The translations under genes were made by a program, and so were the position numbers. A stretch of DNA of 34,441 nt from Streptomyces aurantiacus JA 4570 (GTDB lineage Bacteria; Actinomycetota; Actinomycetes; Streptomycetales; Streptomycetaceae), in assembly GCF_000414115.1 (NCBI RefSeq), contig NZ_AOPZ01000081.1, positions 1 through 34,441 of the forward strand, written 5' to 3'. Below the pieces are notes generated by a model. That model searched no databases and was not told where the DNA came from. It was given only the letters and a program-made list of their open reading frames with translations. This document shows, piece by piece, positions 17,955-26,017 of this stretch; within the stretch, counting starts at the first letter, position 1, and the number at the start of each line of letters is the position of its first letter.

Positions 17955-18009
17955 GGACGCGTGGCACGCGGCGGCCGTCTCGGCAGGCGGGCGCCGCGCA
18001 CGCGTGTCC
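17955..18009 (+). terminator. Imperfect long hairpin after the yidB-like gene
   Basis: GGAC-GCGTG-CGCGGCG on the left pairs with CGCCGCG-CACGC-GTCC on the right, with small bulges. There is no T-run. It lies between the YidB-like gene and the chorismate mutase gene. A TACCCT at 18021-18026 just after it may be the -10 of the latter. Confidence 0.4.
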
Positions 18010-18069
18010 GGGGGCCTGACTACCCTTGCCGTACAGAAAGACCAGCGCACGCGAGCAAGGAGCAGCACG

Positions 18070-18432
18070 GTGGCGGTACGAGCGGTGCGGGGCGCCGTCC
18101 AGCTGGACCGGGACGCGGCCGACCACATGGGCGAGCAGGTCCGTGAGCTGCTCACGACCGTCCTCGAACGCAACGGCCTCACCGCCGACGACCTGATCTC
18201 CATCTGGTTCACGGCCACCCCCGACCTGCACAGCGACTTCCCGGCAGCCGCCGCGCGCGGCCTCGGCCTCGCCGACGTACCGCTGATCTGCGCCCAGGAG
18301 CTGGACATCGAAGGCGCCATGCCGCGCGTCGTGCGGCTGCTCGCCCACATCGAGTCGGACCGCCCCCGGTCCGAGATCTCCCACGTCTACCTCGGCGCGG
18401 CCGCCGCCCTTCGCAAGGACATCGCCCAGTGA
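18070..18432 (+). CDS. aroH: Chorismate mutase, AroH class
   Basis: Converts chorismate to prephenate, the branch step to tyrosine and phenylalanine. The 120-residue product has the trimeric AroH-type sequence, not the helical AroQ type: VRAVRGAVQLDRDA at the start (active-site Arg), AQELDIEGAMPRVVRLLAHI (Glu and Arg of the active site), and SHVYLGAAAALRKDI at the end. GTG 18070 is chosen because AAGGAG (18057-18062) is 7 nt upstream; the in-frame extension to 18004 is not conserved-looking. The stop overlaps the prephenate dehydrogenase start by 4 bp, so consecutive pathway steps are translationally coupled. Confidence 0.94.
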   Translation: MAVRAVRGAVQLDRDAADHMGEQVRELLTTVLERNGLTADDLISIWFTATPDLHSDFPAAAARGLGLADVPLICAQELDIEGAMPRVVRLLAHIESDRPRSEISHVYLGAAAALRKDIAQ

Positions 18433-19514
18433 GAACCGCCCTCGTCATCGGCACCGGCCTCATCGGCACCTCGGCCGCGCAGGCCCTGGCACGCCGCGGC
18501 GTCACCGTCCACCTCGCCGACCACGACCCGGAGCAGGCGCGCACCGCGGCCGCGCTCGGGGCCGGCACGAGCGAGGCGCCGGACGGGCCCGTCGACCTGT
18601 GCGTGGTCGCGGTGCCGCCGGCGCACGTCGCCGGCACGCTCGCCGACGCGATGCGGCGCGGGGTCGCGCGCGGCTACCTCGACGTGGCCAGCGTCAAGGG
18701 CGGCCCGCGGCGCGAGCTGGAGTCCCTCGGGCTCGACCTCGCCGCGTACATCGGCACGCACCCGATGTCCGGCCGGGAGCGGAGCGGACCCCTCGCGGCC
18801 TCGGCGGACCTCTTCGAGGGGCGGCCCTGGGTGCTCACCCCGACGCGCGACACCGACACCGAGGTCCTGAACCTCGCGCTCGAACTGGTCGCGCTGTGCC
18901 GGGCCGTGCCCGTCGTCATGGACGCGGACGCCCACGACCGGGCGGTCGCGCTCGTCTCGCACATGCCGCACCTCGTCGCCAGCATGGTCGCGGCCCGCCT
19001 GGAGAACGCCGAGGAGACGGCGGTACGCCTCTGTGGCCAGGGCATCCGTGACGTCACCCGCATCGCGGCGTCCGACCCGCGGATGTGGATCGACATCCTC
19101 TCCGCGAACCCCGGCCCGGTGGCCGACCTGCTCGCGGAAGTCTCGGCCGACCTGGACGAAGCGGTCACCGCGCTGCGCGGCCTGCAGTCGGCCGACGCGT
19201 CCAAGCGGCAGGACGGCGCCGCGGGCGTGGAGGGCGTGCTGCGGCGGGGCAACGCCGGGCAGGCCCGGGTGCCCGGCAAGCACGGCACCGCGCCCACCGC
19301 GTACGAGATCGTGGCCGTGCTCATCGACGACCAGCCCGGCCAGCTCGCCCGCATCTTCGCCGACGCGGAGCGGGCCGGGGTCAACGTCGAGGACGTCCGC
19401 ATCGAGCACGCCACCGGCCAGCAGGCGGGCCTCGTCCAGCTCATGGTCGAGCCGCAGGCCGCGCCCGTGCTGGCGGCGGCGCTGCGGGAGCGCGGATGGT
19501 CCCTGCGGCAGTGA
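18429..19514 (+). CDS. tyrA: Prephenate dehydrogenase with C-terminal ACT domain
   Basis: Oxidative decarboxylation of prephenate to 4-hydroxyphenylpyruvate for tyrosine. The 361-residue protein has an NAD(P)-binding Rossmann start (ALVIGTGLIGTSAAQALARR), DVASVKGGPRRELE and the active-site GTHPMSGRERSGP, then a helical dimerisation domain containing VSHMPHLVASMVAA. The last roughly 75 residues (AYEIVAVLIDDQPGQLARIF, then GVNVEDVRIEHA) form an ACT domain, probably binding an amino acid for feedback control. GTG 18429 overlaps the chorismate mutase stop. Confidence 0.95.
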   Translation: MRTALVIGTGLIGTSAAQALARRGVTVHLADHDPEQARTAAALGAGTSEAPDGPVDLCVVAVPPAHVAGTLADAMRRGVARGYLDVASVKGGPRRELESLGLDLAAYIGTHPMSGRERSGPLAASADLFEGRPWVLTPTRDTDTEVLNLALELVALCRAVPVVMDADAHDRAVALVSHMPHLVASMVAARLENAEETAVRLCGQGIRDVTRIAASDPRMWIDILSANPGPVADLLAEVSADLDEAVTALRGLQSADASKRQDGAAGVEGVLRRGNAGQARVPGKHGTAPTAYEIVAVLIDDQPGQLARIFADAERAGVNVEDVRIEHATGQQAGLVQLMVEPQAAPVLAAALRERGWSLRQ

Positions 19515-19601
19515 CGCGGGTGGTCCCGGCGGCCGTGCGGCGGGGCGGGCCGGGCCGCCGCCGAGGGGCAGCAAGAGGCAACCCGGGGAGCCAGTAACCT
19601 T

Positions 19602-19642
19602 GTGCGGGGCGCCGAGCAGGCGGCCCACCCCGTCCCCCGCAC
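19602..19642 (+). other. Possible leader hairpin before cmk
   Basis: GTGCGGGG (19602-19609) pairs with CCCCGCAC (19635-19642) around a 25-nt loop, ending just before the purine-rich GAGAAAGG ribosome binding site. A TAACCT about 6 bp upstream may be a -10, which would place the hairpin at the 5' end of the cmk transcript. Regulatory meaning is unproven. Confidence 0.3.
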
Positions 19643-19663
19643 CGAGAAAGGTGTCCGCTCCCC

Positions 19664-20368
19664 GTGGAATCCGTGGAAAAGACCGCCGCCGCAGGCCCGG
19701 CCCCCGTGATCGTCGCCATCGACGGGCCCTCCGGCACGGGGAAGTCGAGCACGTCCAAGGCCGTCGCGGCCCAGCTCGGCCTGAGCTACCTGGACACCGG
19801 CGCCCAGTACCGGGCGATCACGTGGTGGATGGTGCACACCGGCATCGACCTCACGGACCCGTCCGCCATCGCCGCCGCGGCCGGCAAGCCGGAGATCGTC
19901 TCGGGCACGGACCCGTCCGCCCCGACGATCACCGTCGACGGCACGGACGTCGCGGGCCCGATCCGCACGGGCGAGGTCACGTCCAAGGTGAGCGCGGTCA
20001 GCGCGGTCCCCGAGGTGCGTGCCCGGATCACGGAGCTGCAGCGCTCCATCGCCGCGGCCGCGCAGGACGGCATCGTCGTCGAGGGCCGTGACATCGGCAC
20101 CACGGTGCTGCCCGACGCCGACCTCAAGATCTTCCTGACGGCGTCCCCGGAGGCCCGCGCCGCCCGCCGCTCCGGCGAGCTGAAGGGCGCCGACGTCTCC
20201 GCCACCCGCGAGGCCCTCATCAAGCGGGACGCCGCCGACTCCAGCCGCAAGACCTCCCCGCTGGCCAAGGCCGGCGACGCGGTCGAGGTGGACACCACCG
20301 AGCTCACGCTGCAGCAGGTCATCGAGTGCGTCGTCACGCTCGTCGAGGAGAAGCGGGCCGGAAAGTGA
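19664..20368 (+). CDS. cmk: Cytidylate kinase
   Basis: Phosphorylates CMP and dCMP with ATP, recycling pyrimidine nucleotides. The 234-residue product has the P-loop IDGPSGTGKSSTSKAVA (about 19-35), LSYLDTGAQYRAIT, the NMP-binding VVEGRDIGTTVLPDADLKIF and the lid segment with RRSGELKG and KRDAADSSRKTSPL. All expected elements are intact. GTG 19664 has AAAGG about 13 nt upstream; GTG 19673 is a possible alternative. It overlaps the next gene by 4 bp, and the kinase-acyltransferase-der order is as I recall it from other actinobacteria. Confidence 0.95.
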   Translation: MESVEKTAAAGPAPVIVAIDGPSGTGKSSTSKAVAAQLGLSYLDTGAQYRAITWWMVHTGIDLTDPSAIAAAAGKPEIVSGTDPSAPTITVDGTDVAGPIRTGEVTSKVSAVSAVPEVRARITELQRSIAAAAQDGIVVEGRDIGTTVLPDADLKIFLTASPEARAARRSGELKGADVSATREALIKRDAADSSRKTSPLAKAGDAVEVDTTELTLQQVIECVVTLVEEKRAGK

Positions 20369-21084
20369 GCCAGGTTCCCGGCGAGCGCGGGGCTCCCGCC
20401 GAACGGAGGGCTCCCGCCGAGCACGCGGTCCCCGCGGAGCGCGGGGTCCCCTCCGAGCGCGGTGCCGAGGTCGGCCGCCGCATCGGCGTGGGCCTCATGT
20501 ACGGCCTGTGGAAGCCGCGCGTCCTGGGCGCCTGGCGGGTCCCCGCGGCCGGCCCGGTGATCCTCGCCGTGAACCACTCGCACAACGTCGACGGCCCCAT
20601 GGTCATGGGCGTGGCGCCCCGGCCGACGCACTTCCTGATCAAGAAGGAAGCGTTCGTCGGGCCGCTCGGCCCGTTCCTGCGGGGCATCGGCCAGCTCCAG
20701 GTCGACCGCACCACGGCCGACCGCACGGCGATCACGGACGCCCTTGCCGTGCTGCGGGAGGGCGGCGTCCTCGGCATCTTCCCGGAGGGCACCCGGGGCG
20801 ACGGCGACTTCGCCTCGCTGCGCGCGGGCCTCGCGTACTTCGCGGTGCGCTCCGGGGCGCCGATCGTCCCCGTGGCCGTACTGGGCAGCACGGAGCGGAA
20901 CAGCCGGCTGATACGGCAGCTGCCGCCGCTGCGCAGCCGCGTGGACGTCGTCTTCGGAGACCCCTTCGAGGCGGGCGACGGCAGCGGGCGGCGTACCCGC
21001 AAGGCGCTCGACGAGGCCACCGTGCGCATCCAGGAGCGGCTCACCGCCCACCTGGAAAACGCCAGGCGCCTGACCGGGCGCTGA
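20365..21084 (+). CDS. PlsC-type 1-acyl-glycerol-3-phosphate acyltransferase
   Basis: A 239-residue acyltransferase. The catalytic HX4D is in NHSHNVDG, the phosphate-binding FPEGTRG follows, and FLIKKEAF lies between them, all typical of the PlsC/lysophospholipid family. It should transfer an acyl chain to lysophosphatidic acid or a related acceptor at the inner membrane face. The first 35 residues are not part of the enzyme fold: they consist of near-identical six-residue units (ERGAPA, ERRAPA, EHAVPA, ERGVPS) from an 18-bp tandem repeat. GTG 20365 forms GTGA with the cmk stop. The fold core begins near GRRIGVGLMYGL. Confidence 0.92.
   Translation: MSQVPGERGAPAERRAPAEHAVPAERGVPSERGAEVGRRIGVGLMYGLWKPRVLGAWRVPAAGPVILAVNHSHNVDGPMVMGVAPRPTHFLIKKEAFVGPLGPFLRGIGQLQVDRTTADRTAITDALAVLREGGVLGIFPEGTRGDGDFASLRAGLAYFAVRSGAPIVPVAVLGSTERNSRLIRQLPPLRSRVDVVFGDPFEAGDGSGRRTRKALDEATVRIQERLTAHLENARRLTGR
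20383..20469 (+). repeat. 18-bp tandem repeat, about 4.8 copies, inside acyltransferase gene
   Basis: Units begin at 20383, 20401, 20419, 20437 and 20455 (last one partial), each close to GAGCGCGGGGTCCCCGCC. They encode six-residue units starting Glu-Arg or Glu-His. Length in multiples of three keeps the frame, so copy number could vary freely between strains. Confidence 0.85.
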
Positions 21085-21099
21085 GTAAGACTTTCAGTA

Positions 21100-21122
21100 G
21101 TGACCGGCCGGTGGCCGGTCAC
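21100..21122 (+). other. Perfect 10-bp hairpin in the der leader
   Basis: GTGACCGGCC and GGCCGGTCAC are exact complements around a 3-nt loop (GGT), 15 bp after the acyltransferase stop and 34 bp before the der ATG. It could be a terminator for the upstream pair, an mRNA-processing or stabilising hairpin, or an operator. No T-run follows. Confidence 0.6.
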
Positions 21123-21156
21123 CGATCACCACGATGAGCAACGAGGTACGGACTTC

Positions 21157-22656
21157 ATGAACGACCAGATCCAGCCCGAGGGCGAGGGCTCGGCCGAGCA
21201 CGCCGAGCACGACCACGGTGCGCTTGGCGATGCCGAGTACGCGGAGTTCATGGAGCTCGCCGCCGAAGAGGGCTTCGACATCGAGGACGTGGAGGGCGCC
21301 ATCGAGGCGGCCGGGCACGGCCCGCTGCCCGTGCTCGCCGTCGTCGGCCGCCCCAATGTCGGCAAGTCGACGCTGGTGAACCGCATCATCGGCCGCCGCG
21401 AGGCCGTCGTCGAGGACAAGCCGGGCGTCACCCGCGACCGCGTCACCTATGAGGCCGAGTGGGCGGGCCGCCGCTTCAAGGTCGTCGACACCGGCGGCTG
21501 GGAGCAGGACGTCCTCGGCATCGACGCGTCCGTGGCCGCCCAGGCGGAGTACGCGATCGAGACCGCCGACGCCGTCGTGTTCGTCGTCGACTCCACGGTC
21601 GGCGTCACCGACACCGACGAGGCCGTCGTCCGGCTGCTGCGCAAGGCCAACAAGCCCGTGGTGCTCTGCGCCAACAAGGTCGACGGCCTGAGCGGCGAGG
21701 CCGACGCCACCGCCCTGTGGTCCCTCGGTATCGGCGAGCCGCACCCGGTCTCCTCGCTGCACGGCCGCGGCACCGGCGACATGCTGGACGCGGTCCTGGA
21801 AGCCCTGCCCGAGGCGCCCGCCCAGACCTTCGGCACCGCGATCGGCGGCCCGCGCCGCATCGCCCTCATCGGCCGCCCGAACGTCGGCAAGTCGTCCCTG
21901 CTCAACAAGGTGGCGAACGAAGAGCGCGTCGTCGTCAACGAACTGGCGGGCACGACCCGCGACCCGGTCGACGAGCTGATCGAACTCGGCGGCGTCATCT
22001 GGAAGTTCGTCGACACGGCGGGCATCCGCAAGCGCGTCCACCTCCAGCAGGGCGCCGACTACTACGCCTCGCTGCGCACCGCCGCCGCCGTCGAGAAGGC
22101 GGAGGTCGCGGTCATCCTGATCGACGCCAGCGAGTCGATCAGCGTGCAGGACCAGCGCATCGTCACCATGGCGGTGGAGGCGGGCCGCGCCGTCGTCCTC
22201 GCGTACAACAAGTGGGACACCCTCGACGAGGAGCGCCGCTACTACCTGGAGCGGGAGATCGAGACGGAGCTCGCGCAGGTCGCCTGGGCGCCGCGGGTGA
22301 ACGTCTCGGCGCGCACGGGCCGGCACATGGAGAAGCTGGTCCCGGCGATCGAGACGGCCCTCGCGGGCTGGGAGACGCGCGTGCCCACGGGCCGCCTGAA
22401 CGCCTTCCTCGGCGAGCTGGTCGCCGCGCATCCGCACCCGGTCCGCGGCGGCAAGCAGCCGCGCATCCTGTTCGGCACGCAGGCGGGCACCAAGCCGCCG
22501 CGGTTCGTGCTGTTCGCGTCGGGCTTCATCGAGCACGGCTACCGCCGCTTCATCGAGCGCAGGCTCCGTGAGGAGTTCGGCTTCGAGGGCACGCCGATCC
22601 ACATCTCGGTGCGGGTGCGCGAGAAGCGCGGCCAGAAGACCCAGAAGAAGAAGTAG
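21157..22656 (+). CDS. der: Ribosome-assembly GTPase Der (EngA)
   Basis: An essential GTPase with two tandem G domains, needed for 50S subunit maturation. The 499-residue product has a 55-residue acidic N-terminal extension (usual in actinobacteria), G domain 1 with GRPNVGKST (64-72), DTGG and NKVD, and G domain 2 with GRPNVGKSS (near 240), DTAG and NKWD. A C-terminal KH-like domain ends in a basic tail ([10 protein letters not shown]). ATG 21157 has GAGGT (21143-21147) 9 nt upstream. The in-frame GTG at 21100 is the first base of a perfect hairpin and is not used here. Confidence 0.97.
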   Translation: MNDQIQPEGEGSAEHAEHDHGALGDAEYAEFMELAAEEGFDIEDVEGAIEAAGHGPLPVLAVVGRPNVGKSTLVNRIIGRREAVVEDKPGVTRDRVTYEAEWAGRRFKVVDTGGWEQDVLGIDASVAAQAEYAIETADAVVFVVDSTVGVTDTDEAVVRLLRKANKPVVLCANKVDGLSGEADATALWSLGIGEPHPVSSLHGRGTGDMLDAVLEALPEAPAQTFGTAIGGPRRIALIGRPNVGKSSLLNKVANEERVVVNELAGTTRDPVDELIELGGVIWKFVDTAGIRKRVHLQQGADYYASLRTAAAVEKAEVAVILIDASESISVQDQRIVTMAVEAGRAVVLAYNKWDTLDEERRYYLEREIETELAQVAWAPRVNVSARTGRHMEKLVPAIETALAGWETRVPTGRLNAFLGELVAAHPHPVRGGKQPRILFGTQAGTKPPRFVLFASGFIEHGYRRFIERRLREEFGFEGTPIHISVRVREKRGQKTQKKK

Positions 22657-22697
22657 CGGCGCACCGGGGCCGAGCGGCCCGCGTGTGCGTACGCGAC

Positions 22698-22731
22698 GAT
22701 GCCCGGCCTTCCACGGGGAAGGCCGGGCATC
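22698..22731. terminator. Perfect 15-bp terminator hairpin between der and the convergent gene
   Basis: GATGCCCGGCCTTCC (22698-22712) pairs exactly with 22717-22731 around ACGG. A few T residues (GGTTTG) follow on the plus strand. It lies between convergent genes and can serve both. Confidence 0.8.
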
Positions 22732-22761
22732 GGTTTGTGGGGCGAGCCGCGGTGCGCGCGG

Positions 22762-23184
22762 TCAGCGCTCGCGGCGTGGGCCCGGCGGGAGCGCGGCCGG
22801 GAAGAGCTGGCCGTAGCCGGTGTGGTCGGCCTGGGTCGGCTGGCCGTAGCGGGCGACGTGGAAGGGGTTGTGCCGCGGATCGTGCCTCGGGTCGTGTCGC
22901 GGGTCGTGACGGTCGTGCCGGGGCTGCTGGCGGGGGTCGTGCCGCCCGTCGTGCTGTCCGACGCCGTGCTGCGCGCCGTACGGCCGGGTGCCGAAGGCGT
23001 TGAACCGCAGTTCCTCCTCGCCGGTCCGGTCGCCGGGCAGGGCGCGGAACGCCCTCAGATACTCCGAGTACAGCGCGTCGTAGATCGGCGTGGCCGAGTG
23101 GGCGCCCGAGGCGTCCTGCGCGGTGCGCATGGACGGGATGGGGCTCTGGTACGGCCGGTGGGGTGAGGCGTCGTATGCGTGCAC
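22762..23184 (-). CDS. Hypothetical protein with His/Asp/Arg-rich tandem repeats
   Basis: About 140 residues. The conserved-looking part is TPIYDALYSEYLRAFRALPG followed by DRTGEEELRFNAFGTRPYG, a pattern I remember only from Streptomyces proteins of unknown function. The C-terminal half is low-complexity with HDPRHDPRHDPRH units, then NPFHVARYGQPTQADHTGYG. No signal peptide, membrane helix or enzyme motif is visible. The start is uncertain: GTG 23184 (VHAYDASPHRPYQ) is preferred, ATG 23235 or ATG 23130 are possible, and none has a clear Shine-Dalgarno. The His-rich tail could bind metal, but that is speculation. Confidence 0.6.
   Translation of the reverse strand: MHAYDASPHRPYQSPIPSMRTAQDASGAHSATPIYDALYSEYLRAFRALPGDRTGEEELRFNAFGTRPYGAQHGVGQHDGRHDPRQQPRHDRHDPRHDPRHDPRHNPFHVARYGQPTQADHTGYGQLFPAALPPGPRRER
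22875..22920 (-). repeat. 12-bp tandem repeat coding for His-Asp-Pro-Arg units
   Basis: On the plus strand the units read CGGGTCGTGTCG, CGGGTCGTGACG and similar. They encode three successive HDPR units plus one degenerate HDRHDPR on the minus strand. Frame-neutral length changes are possible. Confidence 0.7.
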
Positions 23185-23315
23185 GTCTGGGCCAACGACA
23201 CCGGGGCCGGACGGATGCGGGGAAATCCGGCGCATTCGCCTGGTAGGCGGCAGGTGCCGCCGGGTGGCCGTCCGCGCGCCGGACGCCGTCGGCGCACCCG
23301 GCGCGCGGACCGCGC

Positions 23316-24113
23316 TCACGTGCCGGCCAGCGGCATGCCGCAGGCGACCAGCCGGCCGCCCGATGCCGCCCGGTCCAGGGCGTCGCGCAGCAGGTCCTCG
23401 CGGGGCTGGCGGCCGATGGATCCGGCGGGCGCCGCGAACAGGAGCACCGACTGCAGCTTGTTGGCCGCGGCCCGCCAGCCCTCGGTGACCTGGAGCGGCT
23501 GGGGCGCCTGCCACCAGGCGACCTGGGGGCCGCCGCCCGTGCCGGGCTGCAGGATGGCGTGCAGCTGGCCCATGGCGAGCAGCACCGACCAGCCGTGCAC
23601 GGTCGGCGGCACGCCGTCCAGGGACGTCACGGGCATGAAGCCCTGCTCGATCAGGAGCTGCAGGAATTCGTCGCCGCCGCCGGGCGCGGCGCCGGGGCGG
23701 GCGATCGGCCCGGTCGGCTCGACGACGAGGGCGGGCCGCAGCTCGCCCTCGATGAGGACGAGGCCGCTGGTGACGCCGAGCACGGCCTGCTCGGGCGCGC
23801 CCCGGGAGCCGCCGGGGCCCGGGGCGCCCTCGTCGGCGGAGCCGGTGATCGCGCGGACGGCGCCCTGGAGCTGCTCCTCGGCGACCTCGACGATCTGGGA
23901 CGGCAGGCAGGCGGCGTGGGCGAAGGCGAGCACGGCGGTCTCGTCGCCGACGAACAGGACCGTGCTGGTGCGCTCCCGCTCCGAGTCGCCCGGGGTGCGA
24001 CAGGAGGTGCAGTCGTAGGCGCCCGGGGCGTTCTCCCCGGCGAGCAGGCGGTCCGCTTCTTCATCGCCGATCTCGGCGCGTACCTCGTCGCTGAGGTCGA
24101 GCATGCGCGGCAC
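23316..24113 (-). CDS. Conserved hypothetical protein with a possible Cys/His metal site
   Basis: 265 residues, soluble, with no signal or membrane segment. The N-terminal part has CTSC (Cys35, Cys38) and later FAHAAC (His66, Cys69), spaced as in a small zinc-binding fold. The remainder is alpha/beta with hydrophobic strands (AVLGVTSGLVLIEGELRPAL, SVLLAMGQLHAIL) and two Trp-rich stretches (VAWWQAP). I do not recognise a named domain. GTG 24113 is supported by GAGGAG 6 nt upstream; ATG 24104 is an alternative. It reads away from the Rpf genes, so the intergenic region with Crp-type sites also serves its 5' side. Confidence 0.75.
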   Translation of the reverse strand: MPRMLDLSDEVRAEIGDEEADRLLAGENAPGAYDCTSCRTPGDSERERTSTVLFVGDETAVLAFAHAACLPSQIVEVAEEQLQGAVRAITGSADEGAPGPGGSRGAPEQAVLGVTSGLVLIEGELRPALVVEPTGPIARPGAAPGGGDEFLQLLIEQGFMPVTSLDGVPPTVHGWSVLLAMGQLHAILQPGTGGGPQVAWWQAPQPLQVTEGWRAAANKLQSVLLFAAPAGSIGRQPREDLLRDALDRAASGGRLVACGMPLAGT

Positions 24114-24186
24114 GGGTGGCTCCTCGGAATCGATGCGTGGGGTGTCCGGGTGGTGCCCGGCTCATAAAGGAGACAACGGGCGATCA

Positions 24187-24200
24187 GTGGTGCAAGTCAC
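24187..24200. promoter_or_regulatory. Crp-type site 1 (GTG-N6-GTCAC)
   Basis: GTGGTGCAAGTCAC fits the Streptomyces Crp pattern GTG-N6-GNCAC exactly. It is 74 bp from the start codon of the leftward gene and about 270 bp upstream of the predicted Rpf transcription start. Confidence 0.45.
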
Positions 24201-24304
24201 GCACGCGGGCGAACGGAATTGAACTATCCGAAGCGGAGCGTGAGTTGCCGGGCGGAATCTGTCACTCCGCGCCAACAGGTGCTGGGGGCAAGGAAGTTGG
24301 GCCG

Positions 24305-25249
<945 letters not shown>

Positions 25250-25270
25250 CGGGAGCCGGGCCCCGCAGGG

Positions 25271-25306
25271 GCGGCCCCGCCCCGTCGTCCGACCGGGTGG
25301 GGCCGC
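25271..25306 (+). terminator. Terminator hairpin after the first Rpf gene
   Basis: GCGGCCCCGCCC (25271-25282) and GGGTGGGGCCGC (25295-25306) form a 12-bp stem with one G-U pair and a 12-nt loop, 21 bp after the stop codon. Confidence 0.65.
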
Positions 25307-25350
25307 TTCGGCGGCGGCGCGGCAGGGTCCGGGTGCGCCGGGGCGGTGCC

Positions 25351-25356
25351 TAGCGT
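25351..25356 (+). promoter_or_regulatory. Possible -10 for a leaderless second Rpf transcript
   Basis: TAGCGT ends 6 bp before ATG 25363, and no Shine-Dalgarno is present. This spacing would put the transcription start at or next to the ATG. No clear -35 is visible. Confidence 0.4.
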
Positions 25357-25362
25357 GAGCCG

Positions 25363-25971
25363 ATGCACTCGACGCACTCGATGTCGAACACACGTTTCTG
25401 CCTTCGGTCCGTGACTCTGCTCGGCGCGGCGGCCCTGTCGCTCCTGGCGCCGTCGGCCGCCGCGTCGGCGGAGCCGCCGCGGCCGCTGCCGGGCGCCGAG
25501 GTCACGGAATACACGTACGACTGCTCCCGTACCGAAGGGCCCTGGGCCTGTCTCGCCCACTGCGAGAGCAACGGCCGCTGGGACAGCAACACCGGGAACA
25601 ACTTCTACGGCGGGCTGCAGTTCCGCCAGTCCACCTGGGTGGAGTTCGGCGGCCTCGCCTACGCCCCGCGCGCCGACCTCGCCACCCGCGACGAGCAGAT
25701 CCTGGTGGCCCAGAAGGTGCTGCGCAAGCAGGGCTGGAAGGCATGGCCCGTCTGCTCCAGGAAGGTCAAGGAGGCGGGCCTCGACGGCGACGCGCTGGCG
25801 GCGGTGGGGATCACGCACGTCGTCCGGCGCGGTGAGACCCTCAGCTCCATCGCGCGCCGCCATCAGGTCGAGGGCGGCTGGCAGGCCCTCTACCGGGCCA
25901 ACCGGAAGACGGTCGGCCCGTTTCCCGACCGGCTCAGGCCCGGGACGGTCCTTGTCATCCCGGCGAAGTGA
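25363..25971 (+). CDS. Second secreted Rpf-domain/LysM protein
   Basis: 202 residues with the same architecture as its neighbour but only moderately similar: signal peptide (about 1-37, core VTLLGAAALSLLAPSAAASA), Rpf domain with catalytic Glu68 in CESNGRW and NTGNNFYGGLQFRQSTW, then LysM (THVVRRGETLSSIARRHQ) at about 151-202. It lacks the long Ala/Pro/Gln linker. Extra cysteines (YDCSRTEGPWACLAHC) at 54, 63 and 67 suggest a disulfide-linked N-terminal extension. It follows the first Rpf gene by 113 bp, with a terminator between them, so the two are probably separate units. ATG 25381 is an alternative start. Confidence 0.9.
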   Translation: MHSTHSMSNTRFCLRSVTLLGAAALSLLAPSAAASAEPPRPLPGAEVTEYTYDCSRTEGPWACLAHCESNGRWDSNTGNNFYGGLQFRQSTWVEFGGLAYAPRADLATRDEQILVAQKVLRKQGWKAWPVCSRKVKEAGLDGDALAAVGITHVVRRGETLSSIARRHQVEGGWQALYRANRKTVGPFPDRLRPGTVLVIPAK

Positions 25972-25978
25972 CACGCCG

Positions 25979-26017
25979 TCACTCCGGTGCGAGTGATACG
26001 CCCTCACGCCGGTGAGG
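25979..26017. terminator. Two small hairpins between convergent genes
   Basis: TCACTC/GAGTGA (25979-25996, 6-nt loop) and CCTCAC/GTGAGG (26002-26017, 4-nt loop) sit side by side at the junction of the second Rpf gene and livF; the second overlaps the livF 3' end. Each stem is only 6 bp. Confidence 0.35.

Noticed and set aside
17313..18350. Minus-strand N-terminal extension of the exported protein gene at 16626-17312
   Set aside because: It would cover the divergent YidB-like gene. A proper signal segment and ribosome binding site occur at ATG 17312.
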